Below, one piece after another: positions 13,401 through 25,400 of a stretch of 64,000 nt of DNA. How positions within the stretch are numbered: position 1 is the first letter of the stretch; every line of letters starts with the position of its first letter. The DNA comes from Norana najaformis (taxonomy: Eukaryota > Annelida > Clitellata > Crassiclitellata > Hormogastridae): the NCBI GenBank assembly GCA_964023275.1, contig OZ029913.1, positions 49,665,976-49,729,975 on the forward strand, in the 5' to 3' direction. The position numbers and the translations under genes were made by a program. The notes under the pieces are model-generated. The model had not been told where the DNA came from and made no database searches. It was given only the letters and a program-made list of their open reading frames with translations.

Positions 13401-16400
13401 TCTTATCTGCTTTGGAATTTGTGCATTTTACAGTTAATTAAGAGAAACAAGTCCCTTTGTAAGCAAATCATGCTGTCTATCTGTCAGATACATGAAGAGA
13501 CCAACCAGTGGAGTTCCATATAGATGCTGTATAAATTGTCATTACATTACATTACATAAATGCTTTCTTTCCTTGTGTTATTTTGATTCACTCCCTGCAT
13601 GTTTTATTTGATTGCACTTATTTCAATGTTATAAATTAAATGTTATATTCAGTTTTGTATCCAGTGTTAAGGTGTAGCTATTGTTCCCACCTGTTTTACC
13701 TTGGTGCCTTTGAAAAGTCATTTAGTAACCTTCCCTTTATTGTAGTTAAATTTTTTAATGCACAATGAATTTGTTTGAATTGTCTTGATGTTATTTTGTT
13801 TAGCATTTTAAAACCCTTGTTTTCTTTGCCTGTTGTTGCAATCTCAAAAGATGTTAGCAACTAGTAAATGGTTTTCAGGTGAACCTCATGTGACCCTGAC
13901 CAGTGAGGCTGGTGTTCCAATAACACCAACTATAACAGACAACAAGGACAGAACCTACAGAGTAGAGTTTGCTACAAACATAGTAGGGCCCGTCACAGCC
14001 AACGTTTCATTCGCTAGTCAGCTTGTGCCGAACAGTCCATTCAAGATTTCAGTAGAGTCAGCTGTGGATGCCAGTAAAGTAAAAGTGTATGGTCCAGCAG
14101 TTGAGAAGCCTGTGATAGCAAACCAGTCATCATACCTTGTTGTTGATTGTAAAGAAGCTGGACCTGGTGAGTGAAAACTTAGTTAAATTTTGATAGTAAC
14201 TGTATGAATTTAATATTTTTCTTTTCGTTTGTAAGTTGAACCCAGCAGTGATATAATAATAACTAAATGCAAAATTTCTCTGCCATGGGTTTTTCAAGGC
14301 ACAAAAGGACAAAAGTCCCGCTTGAACCTCTGAATTTCTTTACTGGATTTTCACCAGGTAGTCGCTGTAGTTCGTTGCTGGATTTCACCAGATTGTTGCT
14401 AAAATCAACAGTGAAAAACTCTGGAAAATAACAGATAGTTTCAAAGCATTTATTCTGTATTGATATATATTTATCTTAGGATGATTTCTTTTGGTGTGCT
14501 GTCAGAAAACATGTTAATCCATTTAAATATTGTGAAATTGCATCTTTAGTAACTTTTAGCCATAAAAGTGAACTTTTAATGAGGACATTTCATAAGGTAA
14601 ACATCATTATGTGTCATTGTGTTTTGGCAGTTATGAGTCCTATATAAATAAGGCCTTGTTTCTAGGCTACTTTGTTATAAACAGTAATTACGCAATGTAT
14701 GATACTGAAACAATGGAATTTTTGTTAAACTATGCCTTGCTGAAGAAGTAGAGTCAAGACGCAATGAGTCGACTAATTAGAGAAGGTCTACCCACTACCA
14801 CATCCATAATATTCAGCACCACATTCCATTTTCTACCCTGGTTTGTTTGGATAATGCCATGGTCTCCAACCGTCTTGTCTGTTGCAATTTGATTCTTACC
14901 AGTATTTCAAAATATAATTTGATGAAGCTTCAAAGAATTCTAAATACATTGGCAAGACCTATCATTAAAGCTCCAAAACATGAACATATATCACAGATCC
15001 TAAAATCGAAAAGAAAAGCTAATAATGTTCAAGACTGGGCTAATTGCATACAATACACTACATTTCAGCAAACCTCACTATCTTCGCTCTGTATTGACTC
15101 CCAAGACTTGTCTCTACTAGAACAGGTCTTCTGGCTGTCTAAATCTGACTATTCTGTCACTGGCTTTAGACTCTGGAACTCTCTTCCAGCAAACGTTCGC
15201 TTTGCAAAGTCTGTTTTGGCCTTCAGATCTTGATTGAAAACTCATCCATTTCTAGACTCATTTCCTCTGTAGGCTGTTTCAGTGTCATCTAGGATTCCTC
15301 TTTTGGCCTTTTGCCTGGATTCACCATGTAGTTTGGCTTGCACAACAATTTTGCTTTGTAATGACCATTTATTACATCGACACTATAGAAATTCTTAGAT
15401 TATTGTTATTATTGAACATGTGTAGGCCATCAGCTAACCTTAGATCTTAGTCAGTGGCTGAGAAGTCAACAGCCTCCAATGTTAATGACCCATTGAGCTT
15501 GTGTGACATCATGTGACAAAATAGACCATTATCAAACTACTGCACTAAAAATAATCTGGCTGAGGCCATTTAAACTGGCGGTCGTTTAGATTGAAAGATT
15601 AAATTCAAAGTATTTGTACCTCAAAAATAGTTCAATGCTGTATCAAGCCAAAGTCAATGTCCAATATTGTGCCTAGAAAGGTGTTGATTGACATATTACC
15701 CAAATTTTAGGCCACTTCAAATGGCTATTTCTGACTGCCTGTCTGGTTCGAACCCTGTATCTGTCTTTCAAGGTTTGAATATATTATATGAATATAATAT
15801 ATGAATATAATATAATACATTATATATATATAATGTAGGATTTCTTGAAAATTATGCATGTATGTACAATTGGACAGCCAACTGACTGTAGAAATTTTTT
15901 GGTGCCTGGTCAATGGCATTCCAAAGCCTCTTATAGCCTTTTGACCATTTAGATTCAATGCTACAGTGCAATAAAGGCTTACACGTTACGCAAGATTAAG
16001 GCACAGAAGCATAGATGATAGCTACTGCCAGTGACCATATGTTGGAAATTGAGTTTCAGACATCTGACACTTGTCTCAGTCGAAAATGGCAGGCAGGAAA
16101 AAATGTTAAAGATGAAAATTTCCAACACAGGCTCATTAAACTATGGTCCAGCTTAGCTCACCTACTGAATAATTAAAACGTTTCTTATTTTCTCTTTACA
16201 AACCATGTTTTTAGATTGCTTTCCTTGTGTTACTTTGATTCTCTTCCTGCATGTTTAATATGATTGCACTAAATTTGTATTCAGTGTTAAGGTGTACCTA
16301 TTGTTCCTACCTTGATGCCTTTGAAAAGTCATTTTGTAACCTTCCCTTTATTGTAGTTAGATATTTTGTGCACAATGAATCTGTTCGAATTGTCCTGCTG

Positions 16401-19400
16401 TTATTTTGTTTAGCATTTTAAAACCCTTGTTTGCTTTGCCTGTTGTTGCAATCTCAAAAGATGTTAGCAACCAGTAAATGGTTTTCAGGTGAACCTCATG
16501 TGACCCTGACCAGTGAGGCTGGTGTTCCAATAACACCAACTATAACAGACAACAAGGACAGAACCTACAGAGTAGAGTTTGCTACAGACATAGTAGGGTC
16601 TCTCACAGCCAACGTTTCATTTGCTAGTCAGCCTGTGTTGAACAGTCCATTCAAGATATCTGTAGAGTCAGCTGTGGATGCCAGTAAAGTAAAAGTATAT
16701 GGTCCAGCAGTTGAGAAGCCTGTGATAGCAAACCAGTCATCATACCTTGTTGTTGACTGTAAAGAAGCTGGACTTGGTGAGTGGTTCTTTCATGTATGTC
16801 AGATCATCTGATGAAAATAAACATGCCAATTTGCTTGGTTTGGTAGAAATATACTCATAGTAGCAAAGAAACTAACAAAAAAAAAATAACGGTGATGTTG
16901 AGCCTTGAGGCATGGCCTTAGTTTTGAGACCAAAGTCAGTGGTTTCAGCTGCCTGACATGTAGTGTCTCTGTTGCCTCATGGCCTTGTGTTTGTAGTTGG
17001 AGTATTGTTGTGAGGCTTGTGCAGGCCATGAGTCTAGCTGCATGCTAGATGATGTAATTAATTGCATTATGGTGTGTGGAGTGTCTTCCTGCAAATAAAG
17101 CCATAGTTATCTTGCTCCTCAAAATCCACAATTTCCGAATGGATGGGACATCACAGGCTTGGTGGATGCAGTTATAAATCTTGTGGAATGCCTCAAGAAC
17201 AATCCTGTATGTTAGTTCTGTTCTTAAAAACTTTTGATATTATATAATTAATATTATATATGTTATGTTATATTATAATATTGCCTCACAAACTGTGATA
17301 TGAGCTCCTTGTCCTTTCTCTGCCTCTGTCTTGCCAGAGGTTGAAGACCATTCTGTTTGATAGTGGACTTGAGTTGTCAGGTTGGGAGCACGTAATCTGA
17401 GGAGTTTTTTGCAGAGGTGTCATAGAAACATGCAGTTATAGATATTTTTATTTGAAGTAGGAATGATCACAAAGAAATAAAAAAGTGATGCTAAACCTCT
17501 GGGAATCTCTTGCAGGTGCTCATCACTAGCTAGATTTTATTATTAATTTGTCAAGAATGACAAGTTCATTTGTTGGCTATTGATACTCAAAAAACTGGAA
17601 AAGTCTCTATTGGCCGGCTATTACATACACGTGTAGAACCAACCAAACAGAATATCATATGTGATTTGCAGGTGGCAGGTCAGGGTTCCTGGTCAGTGCT
17701 GTGCCAAGGATGAGCAACAAAGCATAAAACATTCACCACACACAGTTTTTGCTTTCCTACAGGGAATCTCTTCTGTGCTGATGGTAGAAAGTGTCATGTC
17801 CGAATATTCCTCACACCATGAGATTCATTATGCAAGCTGGGGCATCAGTCAGCAGTGGCCAGGTGTCACTGGAACTTCGTCATCATAGTGAACATTTGAT
17901 GCCACTCCACTGACCCTGGCTTTCTGAAAATCTGCAATTTCTGGTTGCAGATAGCATAGCCTATAGATGATAGCATACAAAATTGGTGTTATGACAGTGA
18001 AAGGTGGCTGTTGTTGCCTAGACTTGCCAAATTCCCACTCTTCATGGGTAGAATGCAGAATATGGCCCATGTACCAAGATGATGCCGATGGCTCCCGCAT
18101 CTCAGGATAAGTGCGGCAACCCATGGCCTATGGGTCAGGGTCTGGCTTTACAGAGCAGAGCTCTATACCCTGCTTGTTCATCTTGTGACCCTATTGGGGA
18201 ATTATTCAGAGAACCACCAAGACCTTCAGGCACCTCTCACATGTTATATAGCCCTTGTTATTCTGGCCCTCACATCTGACCCTGTAGCCAATGACTCCTT
18301 GGCCTCCCACTGCTGTCCCTCCAGCCAAAGGCTTCTTGGCCCTCTTCACATCAACAGCCAAAGGCAAGCCTAAATTCAGCTGGCTGTTTAACTAACCCTT
18401 TTGCCAGCTAGATCTTACTATCTTATTCTTTAGGCCATATGCCAGTCTCTGCTGGTTCTAGCAGCACTCCCTTATCTATTTAGCCTGCCCTCCAATTGCT
18501 CTCCCATATCTATTTTGCCTATCCTTCAACTAATATTTATCACATGTAAATCTACAACATATGCACCTCTGCATAGTTAATTGAGCTAATTATGTTCTAA
18601 ATGGCCAGAACTATGATGCTGGTGCCTAATTTACAAGGCATCAGCAAACAGACTGGAATTAACATTCCCATTGTCAGTTGAAACCCCATCTCCAGAATAT
18701 AATGTCACCTACATATAAATTTGTCTCTTGAATGAAGGGAGCACCATATAGATTGCTTTCTAGTTTAGAGATCAGTTATATATTAATTCTACATCAACTT
18801 AAAAGAGATGAACTGAGGAGTCTATTTCCTCACATAGTTCTCATATGTTCAGACTTCTACTGTGTCCAAGCCTGCATTTTGGAGAACAATCTTTGAATTT
18901 CATGTGTTTTGGGGCGATATTTGCATGCATATTACTGAAGCCTTACTGCCATTTTGAATTGGCCAACCTATAACAGATAGACTGGTTCCTGTCTGGACAG
19001 CGTCAAGCTCCAGACTTACACATGCCCAGTCTGTGCAGAGTGCCTCCCAGAACATTAGAGTACACCATAAAACTGTTCAGCTGCATTACACCGCATTATA
19101 TTACATTTACATCCTGGCCTTGGTCTTGGTCTCAGGGGTCCTATCCTTGTTAACATCATTGGTAATTATGAAGGTAATCTTGTTTCCGTTAAGCTGCAAG
19201 GTGAGGAGTGTGATTGTATCTGTAAAGTGGACAACATATTAACTTCCTGTGTTCAGCTAATGCCTCTGTATGGAATTAACTGTTTTATAGTGTGCAGGAA
19301 TGGCTTAATATTAATCTGTTTTTATTTTTCACAAAGAATATTCCGTTATTAAATGGGTCTGTTGACAGTCACTTAGAATTCATGGTTTATAGGTTGTTAA

Positions 19401-22400
19401 TAGGTAAAATTAAAGAAAAGTAATATATAAACATAGGTTGGCTATCTAACTAACATGGATAGCAATTAGTGCTGTCCCTCTGAGTGGAATTTCTTGTGGG
19501 CTGATTGGAAAGAAAGGAACTTGTAATGAGTTGACATTAAAGCTAGTTACCAACTACCTTCTTAAGAATTTTGGAGACAGAGTTGACAGTATGTAAATTT
19601 TCAGGCAAAAGACATGGTTTTGTAAGAAATGGGTGGACCAAGGCATATGGCCATAACCAGGAGAAAAGCAGGCTTGCATGAGGCAGAAGTTGACAGTGGA
19701 TGGAATGATAAGGCTTAAGAAGTTAAAGCATTTCTTGTGAACAGAAACTGTGCTACGGTCAGGCGCACATTGCTTATTAGCAGATGGGAGAAGGAGGTTT
19801 TGATTTTCAGATGGAGTTGACGGTTAGAAGCAGCTGAAAACAGTTTTCAAAGGAAGTTTGGAATGGATTGACCATGATAGGAGGAGTTCTTAGAAAAGAG
19901 AGCTAGTTGGTCAAGATTTTTATCTGAAGAAAAGTTGTGAAAGGATAACTGTGGTGAAGAGCTTGGTAAAATATTACATCTATAACAGTGCAAGATTTTA
20001 TTGACAGCACAGTAACCATGAGAAGAAGAATTTTTATAGACCAAATTAAGTAAGTAGATGGATTTAGGATAGCCCAAAATGCTATTTGGGAGATAGCTGA
20101 TATTGTGCATGGGCCAGGGTTGTGGCATCCATCTTGTCTGTAGATGACTTCATAATTTAGGGACTGTTCCTCCATCATGATTCAGCAATGCAGCAAACCA
20201 GAATAGGGTTCAGCTGGAGAGTCCACCCTTTGATAGCAAGTAATGTATGAAAAAAACAAGGGTAATGAAGAAAAACTGTGCAGGTTTACAAAGCTGTGAT
20301 TTTTTAAAGCAAAGTAAGTCTTCATTGAAGCATAGATTTGATTATTTGGGTGAAAAGATACACTGTGTGGTAGCCATAGTGAGATCTGTAAACAAAGCTG
20401 TGGAATTTCTTCTAGGATTTGTGTTGTAAGCCTTGTTAATTTGAGAACTTTGAATTGATTTTTCAGGTGAGCCAGTGGTGTCATTGAAGACTGAAAGTGG
20501 AGTTCAGGTTCCAGTGCGAATAACAGACAACAAGGACAAGACCTACAAAGTGGAGTTTAACACTAGTGCTGTTGGCACACTGTCGGCAGCTGTTTCCTTA
20601 GGCAATCAACCAGTGCCAAAGAGTCCTTTCAGAGTGTCTGTCCAGCCATCTGTAGATGTAAGCAAAGTCCATGTTAAAGAACTGCCTGCAAGTAAGTTAC
20701 AACAACACATTATCTTTTATTTTTTGGAGATAGTGTCCCAGTTAAACTTTTTAAAGAGAAAATGCCATTTCAGAATGGTGGAAACTTTGTATCCAAGTGC
20801 TTAAAAACACTTGCACATACTGAAACCCACCAGATATGAAGAAGGCTTTATCATTGGGTTTCTGTATGTGCATGATTTGGGTTTCAAACATACTGAAGCA
20901 CTGGCTGGTGATGAAGAAATAAGTCATTCAGTTTGGACCCTAAGTGATATAGCTTGTTTTAGAGTATCACTTGTGAGTACGTAGTTCTTAGAAAGGTGCA
21001 ACCTGAATGTCCACATGCATGCATGTACAAATGTAGAAACAACTAGGTGTTTTTATGAGGGCAATTGTTAATGAATTGAAATTCTGCAATCATTTGTTTT
21101 TGAAGATGTATTGTTTATGCCAGATCAAATTTTTTAGTATTTTTGTGGATTCAGTGATTTCAGTAGAAACCTTCCTCATATCTTATGAAATTCTTCAATT
21201 ATTTTGCCTGTCTCACAAATCTAGGTTTTTCGTAAAGCACATCTTTATCTGGCTCATCTCTTTCCTCTGTGTCACTCGGTAGTCAATTGGTTTGAGTGCT
21301 TGCCTTGTAACACGGAGTGTGCGGGTTCAAGCACGGCCTTCTAAATAGGAACAGGCCAGCTACAACTATCTGTGACGTCATCAGCGGAGGCTCTCTCAGA
21401 AGGCCGTGGCTCACTGCTGTGTTTACTTGTTAGATAGCGGTTACCATTATATTTATTTATTTATTGGTGTAGACAGTTGAAATTGACAGTGTCATTTAAA
21501 AAATGCATATTGAAAAATCAATAATTTAAAAAGAGAAAACAAACCAACTAATGGATGATGTGTTTTAATGAGTACATTTAGATCATTTTAAAGCTAACAA
21601 ACAGTGCACTGGAAAACCAATAACCAGAAAAAGAAGACAAACTAACTAATTGATAATGTGTACAGACAAGTACATTAAGAACAATTTAAAGCTAACAGAA
21701 AATGTACATAAAATTAACGATAATCCAAGAGTGAAAGCAAGCTCACAAATAGATCTCGTGATCAAATGAGTACATTTAGAACACAAGAATTTAATTATTA
21801 AATACAACCAAAACATCAGAAACAATATCAGTTAGAAACTGGGTCGGCCATTTAAGACCTCCCTCTTCAAAATTTCAGTATATAAGAATTTGTCGTCCAG
21901 GTTTTCATTGAATTCACATAGCAGCTCTCTATCAGTATAGAGTTCATACTGACATGACTTACAAGTGAATAATTTAAAAACTTTATGAGCAATATAGCCA
22001 GCAATGAAAAAATGCAAGTTAAGCCCTGTCATCTATACGGCCATCACAACAATCGCTTATGACATCAGCAAAAGCATCAGGTATAACTGCATCTGCAGTA
22101 TAACTTCCTTGATCGTCAACGTCGGACAGAAATTTAATCAAATTAAAATCACCACACTTGGCAGACATCAAATGCAAGACACTGATGAGCTTCAACTTTT
22201 TTCAGACTATAATCTGCCTTACTGATGTGATAATTTCCTCCAGACAGCTGTCGGTACTGAGAAAATCAGTATTCCAGATTATCAGTCTGGAATTTTCCAG
22301 GAAGTACATAGTTAAATTTGAATTCAACCAGCAAATAATGGATCAGCAAGTGCATAGATCTCACAGTATGTAGAAGAGCAAAAGGTGTCTCTTGCGACAA

Positions 22401-25400
22401 ACAGCCATGCCTGCCCTTACACTTCATTGTTTCCCAGTTGTTAAGCCACAAAACAATCTCTTTAATAAATTTCAGCCGTTCATCATCAACAGATCGGAAC
22501 GGGTCACTGTCTCTGTCACGCAAATGTCGCCCTTTATATGGATCTTTCACGTTGAAAAGTTTCCATAATTTCAAAATTATGTCAAAGAATGTTTTAGTGC
22601 CATCAACTGATTCACTCAGTGCAGGAAAAAAGCTAAGTGCTGCAAAAGTCTTTTCATTAAGCACTTTCAAAACCAAGCTGACCTTTTGACGTTCAGTGCT
22701 CGATGGGTTTTAAGCCTTATGTGTTAAATTTGGAGCCAGTCTGACATAGTCTTCGAAAAGGCTACATAACCATCTCTTAAAAGGCCACATTATTGTCTAA
22801 TTAAGTTTAGAAGCAGACACTGTTGTGTCTGTTAAGGTTTATTTATTAGACTATAAGACACATGCTGCTGGAGGAGACAAACTATACCATAAACTTCGTT
22901 TTGATTCTTGTTATCATTGATTGTCTGCTGTTAGCAGACATATATCTGTGAGCATTGTAGTGAAACTAGTTGCCTGCCAAAAGCACAGACTGGTATCCGC
23001 TATACACAGAAGTGATCTGTTTTAATGGCGTCTTAGCTAGTGTTAAACCCTCCTAGCAGTGAGTGTCAGACACCCATATTGTTAGCGTCAGTATCTTCGT
23101 GCATGATGGCAATGTTGATAGTTTCTGACAGCAATAGTCAGACTGAGGTTAAGTTGTGATTTCAAGTATCTGTCACAGCTTGTTTTGTTGTTTGAAGAAC
23201 AGCAAGAGCATGCTTCATTCTGGACTCAGAGGTACACTCGAGATCACCCTTCATAAAATGACTTACCAGTGAATCTAGTTTTGACCAACGGTCAAGCAAT
23301 TCATAAGATCCCAAGATCCATGACAAACGATCACCAGATATACGGACATTATCACAAAAAAACAGAAACTTTTAAATTATTTACAATCTTAACAGCAACT
23401 TTGATTTTAGGACATTCAGTGGTATCAAGTAAACATACACACACATGACTGTCTGATGGAATAACAACCAAATCAGGTTCACGTCCAATATGAGCATTAA
23501 TCCCAGAACGTAGCATGTGAAAAGAATCAATGGTGTCATTTTGTTCCCAGTCCATAAGTACCTGTTGATCCCGTTTAGCCAGTTCTGCGTGTCTGTTCGA
23601 TGCTTTTTTGGTGGCTCGGTTGAGAGGTAAGATGGCAAACTTGGAAAAATAGACAGATATGCCTCTTCAGCAAGTTTAGGACTAGTCTGCTTAACACTTA
23701 AAACTGATCCATCTGGACGCTTTACAGTCTTCAGTTACTATAAACTCTCCTGCAAATTTTTTTTGTTGAAAGCAGCATCTTTGGTAGGAGTGAAATGCTT
23801 CCATGGAATTGTATGGGTCCATTTAGTCCGCTGCTTCTCGTCATTTGGAAATCTGAATACAGCGACATAATCCGTTCCTCTGTAATTTGAACAGCACTCT
23901 GGAACACAACACTTTCTAGGCATTTCCTGCAACATCAAAATAGATAGCTATACAGTAAAAATAACAAAAACTAAACATTCCTACTGGCTATTGTATTATG
24001 AAGCTTACAGCAACATTGATTGTCTACACTGTCTTGTTAACAGTATATACTATAATATGCCAAAATAATGACAAGGTAATTTATTATGTTTACATTATAA
24101 TCAATTAATTAATTAAAATACTTAAATTTCAATCTCCTTCCATGCCAACTCCGATTTGCAGCCTCACTTCAAGTGTTCTAATATCTTCTATCATCGCCCT
24201 CTGTTCACTCGGAACACAATATCGTAATTTATCACCGATCTACTTCTAAAAATGTTCTCCCTCCTGATGCAGAAATTTAGTTAGCACACTCCACGTTAGC
24301 CCCAGACAATTTTTAACTTCGAAATTAACTTTTAGAACATAACTTTTCACTTACATGAACAATCGACCGTCTCGCGCAACTTACCACAACTTTTGGAATA
24401 TCGAACTGCTTCGTTTAATAATATGAACATGAATATATTCAAAAATTCTTAAGCTAGCTAACAAAAAAGACAATAATAGACCTATTAAACTTTATGACAA
24501 ACAAAAGTACTCACCGCAAGTATTTTAAATAAAGCACGTTTTCTGTTGTAAATCTTGTACACGCAAGCTGCATGCATGGGCCTCCCTTTGACACGTCACA
24601 GCATAGAGATTGAATCTAGTAGCAGGCCTGCTCCAATTTAGATGGCCGTGGTTCAAGCCTCCCCAGAGACAGTTATTGTGTAGCAACCCAATGCTATTGA
24701 TTAATGTTTAGTCAGTAGATAGTGGCACTTAACAATAATGATGATAATGATAATAACAATAATTTACTTGTTGACACAGTCTGAATTTTTAAATCTATAG
24801 CTACTTGGTGACTTATCTGGCCAAAGGTTTTAAGCAATTTTTTAATATGTAGAAATGCTAACTGAAGGTCCCTCTCCACTAAGCATACCTTATAACTCCT
24901 TCAGTTTACAAAGGAGCAAAAGGACAAAGACTAATTGTGTTATAAAGTGAATGTTGCTGGTCAGTCTTTTTGTCTGTGTGTAGGTGTGTGTGCAGTGACC
25001 ATTTGATTTGAAACTCATTGATTATGTCTTAGGGATTAACTGTCTGCTTTTTGTTTGTAGCTATTCCTATTGGAAAGGAAGTTCCATTCAAAATTGTAAC
25101 AGCTGGTGCTGGCCAAGGCACTCCCAAAGTCAACCTTTTCAGTCCAACAGGCAAAGTCACATCGTCACCAGTTCAAGAAGTACCTGATGGATTTGTTAGC
25201 AAGGTCACTGCCACAGAACCTGGTCCTCACAAGGTTGAGGTTACCTTTGCTGATCAGCCGATTCCTCACAGTCCATTTTCAGTTAATGCAGTTGCTGAAG
25301 ATGTGCCTTCAACAGTTGTCGATGCCTCGAAAGTCAAAGCTTATGGACGAGGTCTTACTCAGGGCACTGCTAGTACTCCATGCGACTTCACAATTGATAC

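Larger units (their letters stand above)
21440..24600 (-). mobile_element. P-element-type DNA transposon relic
   Basis: Read on the - strand from 24.6 kb downwards: a THAP domain, a middle region ([11 protein letters not shown] and others), an RNase H-fold C-terminal part (22266-22676), [12 protein letters not shown] (22265-22221), then [20 protein letters not shown] near 21980. This order is that of P-element/THAP9 transposases. There are several frame changes and an in-frame TGA at 22266-22268, so it is dead. Terminal repeats are not resolved; a possible pair is CTGTGACGTCATC near 21375 and its inverted partner CTGTGACGTGTC near 24600. Confidence 0.8.
20692..25060. other. Intron 8: SINE heads and a P-element relic
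   Basis: Phase 1 intron. It holds a SINE head (21283-21440), a P-type transposase relic on the - strand (about 21.4-24.6 kb) and a SINE 3' part (24600-24770). Nothing is recognised in 20692-21280 and 24780-25060. Confidence 0.75.

Noticed and set aside
21283-21350. Possible tRNA gene (box A and box B present)
   Set aside because: No acceptor stem and no proper anticodon loop; the same head occurs in SINE copies at 41281 and as a partial copy at 24640.
22438-22689. + strand ORF across the P-element relic
   Set aside because: It is antisense to recognisable transposase blocks.
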